Positions 45,504 through 57,896 of a stretch of 64,000 bases of DNA are shown piece by piece; position 1 is the first letter of the stretch, and each line of letters starts with the position of its first letter. Location of the stretch: NCBI GenBank assembly GCA_015179125.1, contig WHVA01000045.1:1-64000 (forward strand). The letters are read 5' to 3'. Below the pieces are notes generated by a model. The model was not told where the DNA came from, ran no database searches, and saw nothing but the letters and a program-made list of their open reading frames with translations. Source of the DNA: Gautieria morchelliformis (Eukaryota > Basidiomycota > Agaricomycetes > Gomphales > Gomphaceae). The position numbers and the translations under genes were made by a program.

Positions 45504-47050
45504 TCATCTGTTCCTCTCATCTGATCCTTGTTTCACTTTCTCAAGCGCAGTCACACCGTCGGTCTTCTCGTCAAATCCAAAGAAAGGCAAATCCAATAAC
45601 AACCATCTCTTCACCTGGTCAGGAAGCGGTCGATAAATGGCTGGAGGCAGGGGCAAGAGGATTGATGTGGAGCGGAGATATTCTTTATAAGCTTTCCACG
45701 CGCCAGGATATTTATCTTTGTTGGAGGGTGCATAAGTGAGGAGATAAAATCTTTCAGCGGTGGGCTTTTCAGCAGTGGGGACGCCAGAACCGAAGAGTAA
45801 TAGGCTGTAAGAATATCAGAGAGGGAGGGCAGGTAGGAAGATTCTTCGCACATGGTAGTAAAGAGGGGAGAAGTTATGGCGGCATACTGCGCGCGTTTCG
45901 CACCGCCAGTCAAACTACCATCGGTGCTCGGAGACAGGCATAACATCCAGATCCCCCACCAGCACACAATTTCCCCGAAGTATGGAGGATGGCGACTCCA
46001 AGCCCAAATGCCCATCTACAGATTTGTCATTAGTCGTCAACAGGCTAGACATAATTTCATATCATACAGTTGGGGGCTGATCTTTGGGCGGCTTCGACGA
46101 CTTAAACCGAAACTACAGAGGACATCGATTAAGGTAACAAGTATCACTCGGGTTACGCTGACCTTCTGGACGTCTGCGACAGACTCGATCACCCAGCCAA
46201 TGACCCATAGTGTGATACCAGCGATATCACGGCCAGTGCCAAAAGATGGATTAGAACCGCCATGCGAGGTGTCGGAGACTGCGGGGGAATTGAGAACTGT
46301 CACAGGCAGAGAAACCGCCCAGACCTGCACATACTATGAAGTCAGGCCGACTGACTATTTTGAATAACAGGTACTTGCCCATAAGATTTGTCCTGAACAA
46401 GTAGAGGAAAATAGCTTATAAATATGATAATAGACAAATCATCGCGCATACCTATCCAGAAACCTTGTAATGGAACACTTATAGTTAGACGCTGGCTGGG
46501 TCGGCAGGTGGAACGTACCTAAAAATTTGAAGAAATGCGATCGAATATTATCGAAACGTGTGTCACTCCCTGTTTTCAATACACGGAAAAGAAGGAACCC
46601 TGTTCATGGATAGATAAATTCAAACGTAGATTTCAAAACTTTAAAACAGCGCCCACCTGCTAGACGGATTGCCCAGACCATTACAAAGACGCTAGCGACG
46701 ATACTACGCGTATGAAACGTGCCCCCGAAGCATAGAGTGATGAATGCTAAACCGGGGGGCAATATAGCCAGGACCACGGATTATTAATTATTGAGATACC
46801 TAGAATGAAAAAGTTCGAGCCTGTTGATCTCGTTCGGGTAAAGGTCGGATTTATGCTGCCAGGGTCATACCTCCGGTGAAGTCTGTTATTTTGTCAAACT
46901 TGCGAGAACCATTGTTGATAGGTGAGTTGAACCGGCAGTAGTCGTGCACACCTGAAAAGACCAGGCTATGAAGAAGCCTAAAAGCTGATAGACTGTCGTG
47001 ATAAGAATAGTGATCGCAAGGTAGTACTGGTCAAGGACATGGACGACCAT
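45504..47050 (-). CDS. DUF1295 multi-pass membrane reductase-like protein
   Basis: Start Met 47050 (MVVHVLDQYYLAITILITTV), a first membrane helix. Several short exons follow, including QVWAVSLPVTVLNSPAVSDT and FGTGRDIAGITLWVIGWVIE (46330-46150). The family hallmark is GIWAWSRHPPYFGEIVCWWG with IWMLCLSPSTDG (46015-45900), the cofactor-binding region of DUF1295, related to steroid 5-alpha-reductase and isoprenylcysteine methyltransferase folds. The last exon reads AWKAYKEYLRSTSILLPLPP and LPFFGFDEKTDG and stops at 45504-45506. It probably sits in the ER membrane; the substrate is unknown. Intron borders in 46350-46900 are not resolved. Confidence 0.8.
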
Positions 47051-47377
47051 TGTTGAGAGGCACTCGTATGGCAGCGACGAGATGTTGTCGCGTGAAGATG
47101 AATATCGCTCGAGTAAGCGTAAGCAGTTCAACCGTACAATGGGGCCAGCCACGCAGGAAGTTAAATTGGCTAGAATGGTTCAAGCAGGAGTTACTTGATA
47201 ACGTGGGCTGGGAAACACTGTCCGGTATGTCGTTCTTGCCAAAGCGGATCTTTCATATACAAGCTCCGACCCTCAGACGCTGTTCTCTTCTCCCTTCCCC
47301 CCATCACCCCCTCCCAAACATTTTAGACAAAACATCAGTTTTCGTTCTTCCGTTTCTCTTTCACCATACATCGTAAT
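47051..47377. promoter_or_regulatory. shared promoter region of the DUF1295 gene and DED1
   Basis: A 327-bp gap between divergent starts. Just upstream of DED1, 47280-47360 is pyrimidine-rich (CTTCTCCCTTCCCCCCATCA and further CT runs), as is common before transcription starts of strongly expressed fungal genes. No TATA box was identified with confidence. Confidence 0.5.
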
Positions 47378-49471
<2,094 letters not shown>

Positions 49472-50072
49472 GTGCAACTGCGTTACAGGGGTTCATTATT
49501 TTTAATTCCGTTGCAGGTGGTGATGCTATGCTACCCAATACACCTAATGAAGATTCCAAAAGACTGTTAATGCGACCCGTCGTCTTGTCATCCGTTTCGT
49601 CCTGTCCGCCTTGTCCGCCGTTTCATCATGCCTTCTTGTCCTCGCCTTTGCGCTGCTCGCAGTTTTTGTCTCATGCATCGTTCGTTTGACTACGCATTTT
49701 CTCCCTCTTGGGTGGCCCTACCATTATTCGTCTTGCTTTTCTCGTATTTGCATTCATAGACGGCGTATGGCCACACGCATCATTCTGTTCGCTGCACGGT
49801 GTATTATCATCGGGCGGCGAATATTTTCGTCGGACCGCATCGAGACAATCGTATAGAGCATCGCAATCATGTAACCTAGTCATTACTTTTCCTCTCGTCG
49901 ATTTTTATTTAGAAGGTGCCGCAGTCACGCGGGATCAAAAAAAAAAGTGCCGACCCTATGTATATTGGCCACACGTCAGCAGTTGCGCAACGTTGTGATC
50001 TCTTTCCACGACACCGATTACGCCACACTGTACGTACTCTTTTCTTTCCAAACCATCAAGACTACATACAGC
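49472..50072. other. intergenic region downstream of DED1
   Basis: 3' untranslated sequence of DED1 and the leader of the next gene. It contains a pyrimidine-rich patch (49580-49640) and an A9 run near 49938. No gene recognised. Confidence 0.45.
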
Positions 50073-51769
50073 ATGTATCGAGGGACATCGCCTATATTCG
50101 ACGTACCAGAGTTCCCTCCGTTGCGGAGGGTGAAGCCGCTCCCTAAACGAAGACGCACGTCCGGAGAGGGCGTGGCCCCCGCAGACACGGTGGGGTTCAC
50201 ACCGGTGCTGCCCGCGGACGGGCCCGTGGACATGACGGCGTTTGGGCTGAACCTGCCACTGCCACCGTACTACATGCCCATGTTCAGCGGGGTGCAGGAG
50301 ATGTTCCGGATGAGCGAGCAGCACGAGGCGGCGCTGGGGTACCCGGGGAGGTTCGCGGTGCCCGTGGGGGCGGGGACGAGGAGGAGCACGGCGACGGGGA
50401 CTACGTGGACCACCTGCAGCAGCCGGGGAACACGAAAAAGAGGAAGGTGCCCGCGGCGCACCACGGGGCGGGGGATGCGCCGGCGTCGCCGATCACCGCG
50501 CTGGAGGGCGAGGAGCTGGACGAGCACGGGCAGCTGGTACCCGTTGCGGCGGGTGGCGGGGGCGATGGCGTCGAGGCGGGGAACGTGCTGCCGGCGGCTG
50601 CGGCGGCGGGGGCGGCGGTGCCGCTGCGGAAGAACCGGAGCTCCGCGGCGACGCTGGCGGGGCTGCAGCACAAGGAGCTGCTCAAGACGCGCAAGCGGCA
50701 GCTGGCGGCGGTTCTAGGGGCGCTGTCGCACGGGGACACACTCGCACTCGACCAGGCACTGTCGGCGCGGTACTCGAGCATGGTGGCGCCGCCGCGCCGC
50801 GGGGAGACGTACGAGCGGCCGCTGCGGCGGTGGGGGCAGCGGCGGACGACGGGGTTGACGCTGCTGCCCGCGCCGGCAGGGGATGGACCGCAGGTGCCGT
50901 CGACGGAGTTCACGTTTGCGTGTCCTAGTCCCAGTGAGTGATCGATCTTTGGATGCGGGGCAGGTCGCTGATGCGGTGGGGCGGCAGCTTCTGAACGGCT
51001 GGTCTCAACGCGGGAGGAGGTCGCGGTGCTGCACGCGCGGTTCGAGGCGGAGCTCGCGCGACAGGCGGCGAAGGCGGCGGAGGTGGCGAAGCAGGGCGCG
51101 CAGACGGCGGAGGGCGGGACGGTCGCGAAGCGGGGCCCGCGGGAGCAGCGGGCGCGGAGTGCGGGGACGCCGCCTGCGCCGAGCGCGAACACCGGACAGG
51201 GCGATGCGGCGGGCGGCGGCGGGGCCAAGACGCGCACGGCGAAGAAGAAGAAGCGGTCGGCACTCGCGAACGCGTCGAACCCGCACCACCTGCGCAACTA
51301 CGTGCCGTCGCGGATGCCGCACACGGGGCCGGCGACGGGGGTGCAGGCGGCGGGGGCGGGGAACGCGAGCCTGGTGAGCCCGGCGCCGGTGCGGTTCCTC
51401 GCGGCGGAGATCGCGCCGCGGCGGGGCAAGAAGACGACGGGGGCAGCGGCGGCGGCGACGGCGACGGGGCCGGCGGAGGAGGAGTGGATCTGCGCGCTGT
51501 GTGAGTACAATCTGTTCTACGGGGCGGACGCGGCGTTCCGGCGCGCGGTGCGGAGCCGGAAGAAGATCCTGGTGCGGCGGCGCCGAGCACGTGAGCGGGC
51601 GGCGGCGGCGGCGCGGGGGCAGAAGACGGGTGCGGCGCGCGCGGAGCCGGGCGGCGGGGACGTCGACGGCGACGCGGAGGGCGCGGGCGGGGACGGGGAC
51701 GGGGGCGGTGCGGGGGCTCAGGCCGGTGGGGCTCTTAAGCGAGAGCGCGATAAGCATGGGGGCGTGTAG
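50073..51769 (+). CDS. conserved-looking hypothetical protein, GC-rich, frameshift near 50370
   Basis: Start ATG 50073 (MYRGTSPIFDVPEFPPLRRV). Near 50365-50385, within a G-rich run, the reading must slip by one base to reach EEEHGDGDYVDHLQQPGNTK, which carries the rest. An intron at about 50933-50988 joins FACPSPT to SERLVSTREEVAVLHARFEA (coiled coil). The middle has Ala/Gly/Arg-rich low complexity. The last third looks folded: EEEWICALCEYNLFYGADAA, then a very basic helix FRRAVRSRKKILVRRRRARE, and an acidic/Gly tail. The CALC followed by basic helix suggests nucleic-acid binding and nuclear location, but I cannot name a family. GC content is much higher than in neighbours. Confidence 0.6.
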
Positions 51770-51891
51770 TTACATGCTGTGCCTGGCTCGTGATATAGAA
51801 AATTGATCCCGATGGGGCTGCGCCGTCAACGGCGCGGTGTACATAACCTGAATCCTATTAAGTATTAAATCTGCGCGCCTCACACCATGTC

Positions 51892-53198
51892 ATGACCAGC
51901 GAGCGATGTCCCTCCCCGCACCGCGACAGCGTCCCCTACGACTCCATCCACGGCGCGCTCGGTGCCCGCCGCGACATGTCGGACCCGCGCTACGCGTATC
52001 CCCCGTACCCGTACGACCCCCACGCCGTCTATGCGCCCCCGCGCATGCGCACCCCCGTCGTCCCGCCCGCCGTCCCCTATCTCCCCCAGTATGCCCTCCC
52101 CTCAGGCATGCCCGCCCCGTCCTGGGCCCCGCCCTATCCGTACCCGCTCTCCCCCACAGACGCGTCCGTCGGCTCGCTCGTCCGCGGCGACCCCGCCCAC
52201 GCCCCAGACCCCAAGGGCAAGCAGCGTGCACCCGTCTCCCCCATCCCGCAGCGCGCACCCGCGTCCCCCGTCCAGCAGCGCGCCTCGCCCGCCCCGCAGG
52301 AGCCGGACTATCATAAGGTCAGAACGACCCTCCATTCTCGTCGCCTGCCCGCTTGCCGACGCCGTTCTGGCCCAGGTGTCCCAGACGTACCGCGCGATAT
52401 TCGACGATGTGTCGCACCCCCCTGCGCTCCACCACCCGCAGCCCTCGGGCCTGCCGGACCATGTCCTCGCCCGCATCCACGAGTGTGCCCTCGAGGGCGT
52501 CAGACACTTCGTCCCCCCGCCCCCGCCTCGCTTCCCCACCCCGCTCCGGCACACCCCGGCCAAACGATTCGTGCCTCCCTACGTACGTCCCCACGTCTCT
52601 CCTTGCTCCATGGCCTGATCCCTGCCCAGCGCCCCCACGGCCAGCCCGCCGAGACCCAACACTGCATGGGCTGTGGTGCGACATCGACGCCAGAGTGGCG
52701 CAGGGGGCCCCTAGGTATGTGTCCCGCATGCCCTGGCAACCCGCGTGCTCACCGCTCCCGCAGGGCCCCGGACGCTCTGCAATGCCTGCGGCTTGGTGTA
52801 CGCCAAGCTGGTAGGCACCACCACCCGCTGCCTGTGCGTTGCTCACCGCATTCCCCCTCTAGATCAAAAAGCGACGCCCGGGAGGCAGCAAGCCCGCCAG
52901 GGCGCGCGAAGGCACGTCGTCCCACGCCCGCGAGGGCATGTCGTCCATCGCCCGCGAAGGCACGTCCTCCCACGCCCGCGACGGGCCGTCCGGCCTTGCG
53001 GGGACTGCGCCAGGGGTGTTTATCCACGACTTTGCAGCCATTGCGATCGCACAGGGGCAGCCCCGTGCCGCGGAGCACGACGACGACGAGCGGGACGGCG
53101 CGGCACACGCGGCATCGAGCCCGGAGGCGGAAGGGAGCGACGACGGCTCGTTCGAAGATCACTCTGCGCACGGCCCTCGGCAGGAGGACCGCGACTAG
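51892..53198 (+). CDS. GATA-type zinc-finger transcription factor
   Basis: Start ATG 51892 (MTSERCPSPHRDSVPYDSIH). It is followed by a Pro/Tyr-rich region, then exons joined at about 52317/52376 and 52580/52629. The zinc finger is split by two introns: CMGCGATSTPEWRRGPL, then GPRTLCNACGLVYAKL, then IKKRRPGG. Cysteine spacing is CX2CX18CX2C, the 18-residue-loop class that includes WC-2 and many basidiomycete factors. No PAS domain was seen, which argues against WC-2 itself. The tail has four near-identical units of REGTSSHA (about 52905-52990) and an acidic end. It binds GATA DNA sites in the nucleus. The upstream gene ends only 122 bp away. Confidence 0.85.
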
Positions 53199-53721
53199 AA
53201 CCATTCCACCATTCCACTGCATATACTATTGGGTCTTCGCATAAGATACGCTACTATCACACATGGTGGGCTCGCCATGCTACTCTCTCGCTACACTACT
53301 TTCGGGGCTTTAATACCATACTGTACCGAGTGCACTCATTCCTGTCTTCTGTGTAAAATCCTTCACTGTATACATAACGTCCTCAAGGTTCTGCTATTCC
53401 TGTCGGCGCCCCGGTCCTCGCCAATACAGGGGCTATCGTTGGCACTCAGGGCTGCCCATAACGATACGGTTATCAACCGGCATAATGCGAGTATCCCCAT
53501 AGGTCCCGGCCGGCCCTGATGCGCTACTATGGGGACCATGATCGAGGAAAGCCTAAAGCGAGAAGAGAAGCCTCGCTGCTTCGGCTTCTTAGGGCCCCGC
53601 CGGACGCCGCGTTGGGATCACCGGTCAACAAGTAGATCACGCCGAGCGAGGTAGAATATCTGGCGACTGCCTTTCTGCCTTATTTTTGGGTCCTCCATCA
53701 GGCTACTAGACACCGCCACAA
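53199..53721. other. convergent intergenic region
   Basis: Between the GATA gene and HGH1. No gene seen on either strand. Confidence 0.5.
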
Positions 53722-55375
53722 TCATACTTCCTCAATTCTTTCGTCTTCCGAGAGCGCTAGATCCAAACTGTCATCTTCTCCTTCATCTCCTTTCAATAGA
53801 ATCACCAGCCGTTCTACGTGTTCCGAAATCTTCGGGCTTCTCTTAGCCAGCAGAATCTCCGCTGCCCCACACGGCTCACCTTGTCAACGTGCTCCTCCGC
53901 ATGCATCGCCCGCACGATCTCATACGTGCCGTGCCTGCGTAGATAGTCGCGACCCCATCGCGTGGTGCACAGCAGCAGCAGCGTCTCCACGTGCATTAGC
54001 CGCAGTGCGCTGTCAGGCTCCCGTCGTTTCGTCGCCGGGAGGAACTGCAGGGCTGCAGGCAGCTTCTCCTGATCCTGTTTCACTTTAGTACGTGTCTTGA
54101 TCCAAAGTGCGACTAGCCACCTCAAGTTCAAACTCCTCTGGTCCGGCGAGCGGCAGCAGGATCGCAGGCAGTATATTTACTCCCGGCGCGGACGTCGCTG
54201 ATGGGGGTACGGTCACCTGAGTATCGTCTGACGTGAGAAGTGCCCGATGTGCCCGTGCGTGGAATGCGCAGTTTCTGCTAACTTCAGTGCAAGAGTCGCA
54301 ACACATAATAAAAGAGGACCGACTTGATGACAGATGCGACACCGCCCCGCCGGATCGTATCCGCATACTCAGTGAATGCAATCAGCTTCGATATCGGGTA
54401 CTCCGTGTTGGACGTCTGAGTGTCGATCGTGGCAGACAATGTATTTGCGGAGCTTGGTGTGAGAAAATATAAACGGCCCAAGGGCGTCTGCCACAGCCGC
54501 TGTCAGCACGAAACGCACGTCACACTAGGTCAATGTCGCGCACCGCACTGAGGTTGGCAAAGACGCTGGACAGGAAATGGAGTTGTCCCTTCCTTGTCGC
54601 GATTGCCGCCACGTTGTCAGACTCGACCTTGGCGCTCGATGCGAACGCGTCTATGAGGAGCGGTAACGCTGGCAGATCCACCGTATCGCCTTGCGGAGAG
54701 CATGATGATCCTATCGGCGACGTCCCCGATCTGGACTGCACGGGATAAAACCCGCAGCTCAGCGATGCGTCCCGCACCACCGGGATTTTCATCGACTGAA
54801 CGGCGGCGCATGCCCCGCGGTGCGCGGTGAGGTTCGAGAGCAGCATGGCTGCAAGGTCCGCGAGCACGGACGGCGGGTGCTGCGCGGCGCAGGCTCATGA
54901 GCGGCAGCACCGTGTGACGACGGGATAGCAGAACTGACTAGGATGTACGAGACGAGGAAGGCGAGGAACGACGGCTCGGACAGCGTGCGCGCCCAGGGCG
55001 GTGTGTCGGAGAGGTTGACGAGGGCGCGGAACGCATCGTGCGCGGTAGCCTGCGGGGAAAAGCGTGCTCAGACGGGCCAGGCCCCGCAAAACGGCGGGAC
55101 ACATGCCAGCTGGTCACGACAAAGCAACTTCAGGTCTCGCGCGAGCTCCGTATCCGTAGTGCCTTCAGAGCGGAGGCCGCCGCCGTTCCCCATCCCAGCG
55201 AGAAAGATCCCGCGGTGGGCAGCGTCGGCAGGCGTGTGTCCGACCAGGCTCTCCAGCGCGACTTGTCTGACTTGCGGATTCCGGTCATGTAAGAAAGGTA
55301 GAAGCTGTGAATGTTGGAAGTATTATACCATTGTAATAGTTGGAGCAACCTCACCTCTTGCAGCTGGGCATCCAT
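53722..55375 (-). CDS. HGH1: HGH1 (eEF2-specific folding factor)
   Basis: Start Met 55375 (MDAQLQE). An intron of about 50 bp leads to LLPFLHDRNPQVRQVALESL, GHTPADAAHRGIFLAGMGNG and TAHDAFRALVNLSDTPPWAR. A later exon reads LADLAAMLLSNLTAHRGACA, VDLPALPLLIDAFASSAKVE and GQLHFLSSVFANLSAV. Next comes YPISKLIAFTEYADTIRRGG with VASVIK/NCAFHARAHRALL, then FLPATKRREPDSALRLMHVE and LLCTTRWGRDYLRRHGTYEI. The final exon gives VERLVILLKGDEGEDD and stops at 53722-53724. These are the Armadillo-like DUF383 and DUF384 regions of HGH1, which helps fold elongation factor 2 in the cytosol. Divergent with SPT20. Confidence 0.9.
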
Positions 55376-55452
55376 AACAGGAAGTGCGAGTGGCGCCAGG
55401 GTTGAATCTCCACTCCGACTCCCGCTCGCACAAAGTTGCTGTGAGGTGTTCA
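55376..55452. promoter_or_regulatory. 77-bp divergent promoter between HGH1 and SPT20
   Basis: Only 77 bases separate the two start codons, so both transcripts must start inside it or overlap the other gene. The strand is GC-rich with CTCCACTCCGACTCCCGCTC and no obvious TATA box. Confidence 0.55.
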
Positions 55453-57798
55453 ATGGCGCTCTCTTATAATCAACCTCGGTTTGCACAGAATCTTCTTTCT
55501 AAATATAAGAAGTCCTCCCCGTCGTTTACAATCAATTTGTACGATGATCACTGGACGCTGAACAAAGGCCCAAGCAAGTTTCTCTACACGCAGCCGGTGT
55601 CGGTGGGTGCAGCTATCCCGTTTGCTTCTTGTTCACGGAGGCAGCGTTTTCAAAGGGCCTGCTGGATGAAGTGCGCGCGTTGCGGATACCCGTGGACTTC
55701 ATCGAGATCTTCGACATGGCCCAGCTCCCGTATTACGAAGGTGCCACTACTCGTGCTATTGCTACAATTAGCTGCTAATTCAATGCTTCCGTAAAGGATG
55801 CATGATCGTCGAATCTATAGATCATAGGAAGCCTCAGCAGCACGCTCAACAGTCCGCCGCGAAAGAGCCCGAGTGTGTACGGGTGGTTCTTCAGCCCACC
55901 GCCGAGTCTCTCTATGCAGACCTCTGCCTGTTGAACGCCAAGAGCGGCAATAAGTGGACCGACCGTGAGGCTCTTGAAATCGAATCGAAGATATTGGTAT
56001 GGTATTCCTCCGAATAATGTTTTCCGCTTTCCGATGTCTAATAATGGATCGCAGAACGCAACGTGTCCGCCTCTCTGTCTCGACCCGGACATAAACCTCA
56101 CGCGGATCGTGAACACCGTGATCCGGGCATCGACTCCATCCGACTCGGTGGTGTTGAAGCGCAAGCAAGTCCACGAGCCCGAGGAGGATGAGAACGACAG
56201 GGCCAAACGTGCGAAGCTCTGGTCCCAGTATATGCATCCACACAAGGGAAAACCCTCATCGCAAGCGTAAGCAGCGAACCCCGTTCTTGTCGCCCACGGT
56301 GTGCTGATATCTACCTATATTAACAGTCGGCCGCGCTCTATGTTCGACATCTTGAATGAGATTGCTAAGAAAGATGAGAAGGGCGTGTACTCGTTGAAGT
56401 GGAAGCCGCCGCCAAAGAACGAAACGACATCGTATCAACCGCAGGGCCAACCGCAGAGTGGCCCGGCATTCGCGCCGCCCAGTGCCACATCCGGAACACC
56501 TGCGTCCATGCCGTCAACCCTACCTCAAGAGGATCAGAAGCCCAAGAAGGCGATGCCGATGCTGAAGAAGCCAGACACTGCAGACTTGCCAGCCCCAGCG
56601 GTTCCTGCCGTCAAAGGAAAGAAAAAAATCGTCACAAACGCAAACATACCTGCAGCAGCTCCGTCTCCAGTTCCCGAACAGCGGAATGTAGGGCCTGTCG
56701 CTCCGGGTCTAAGCAGAACTACCGTTGATGCAACCGCCATTGCGGCGAAATCGCCTCATCCGCCTCCGCCGTTTCCCCTGCCCCAGCCCTCCGTCAGCCC
56801 CCGTCCGCCTGGGCACGCAACTGCCGCGCCCTCTGTTACTGGCAACGGTCAGAAGAAGAGAGGTGTTCTCAAGAAACCAGAGGATCAAGCAGTGCAGCCT
56901 CCAGCTCATCCGCAGCCTCAACAGCCGAACTCAATGGTAAGGGATAGTAACTTCTATGCTTGTCCGATACGATTCATTCATGCAGCAGGACTCACAGACG
57001 ACTCCTTGGCAGCCTCCCGTACCTTCCGCACAGTATTTATCACAACCGCCTCAGAAGAAACCGCAGCCTGCGCAACAGGCGCAGCAGGGCTCGCCTTTCC
57101 ATGCTCACACCCCTGTGGCGGGCTTCGCAAATAACAATGGTTATCCGCAGAATGCGGCGTACAAAAATACAGGCGGTATGGCCCCCAATCCTAGTCTAAA
57201 TCCTAATCGCGGCAGTCCGATGGCCCACAACCTGCCACTCCTCTCGCGGGATCCTTTGCCCTCGCATTCGCAAAGCCCGCGTCTGCCATCGCAGCAGCCG
57301 CAGCCCCAACAGCCGTCTGCGGCGCCCCAACACCCGATGGCACATCCCAACCACCAGTACAACATGCATTTGCAGCAGCAGCAGCAGCAGCAGAATCGCT
57401 ATAACACCACGATGCAGGCCCAGCAAGGGCATCATCCACAGCCGATGACGCAGCATCATACCCAACCGACGAATGCAGCCCGTGGTGCACCAGGGCAGCA
57501 CGACCCGTCACAACCCATGATGCACCCGCAAATGCAATATAACCCGATGGCGTTCCCGTATCAGATGCATATGCAGGGCATGATGAATGGTGTGCGGATG
57601 GCGAATTTGCCTGGTGGACAGGGTGCTGCTGGGGGTCAGTACATGCCTGCACCGGCATGGCGAGTCCCTCCTGGGCGAGGTGGTCCTCCGATGACCACGA
57701 TCCCAATGCATAACCCGCAGTTTCAGCAACAGCAACAGCAAATGATGGCCACGATGAATAGAGTTCAGCAGCAAGGCCCTCAAGGTCAGGGACGATAG
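55453..57798 (+). CDS. SPT20: SPT20, SAGA complex subunit
   Basis: Start ATG 55453 (MALSYNQPRFAQNLLSKYKK). The Spt20 domain follows: SPSFTINLYDDHWTLNKGPS, LLDEVRALRIPVDFIEIFDM, AQLPYYE joined over an intron to GCMIVESIDHRKPQ, then CVRVVLQPTAESLYADLCLL and PPLCLDPDINLTRIVNTVIR. The rest, from 56330, is low-complexity Pro/Gln-rich, with a Gln run from CAG codons near 57374 and many Met/His/Gln in the tail. Stop at 57796-57798. Spt20 holds the SAGA histone-acetylation coactivator together. A long disordered Gln-rich tail is usual in fungi. The downstream ADE16 start is 98 bp away on the same strand. Confidence 0.88.
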
Positions 57799-57896
57799 AT
57801 ACCCAGTCTTATATGTACTTATTTGTATTACATACTCGTGATATTTTAAAGTCCGCTTAATTGGAAATAAGACCGTGTCCAATTGTCCACTTGACA

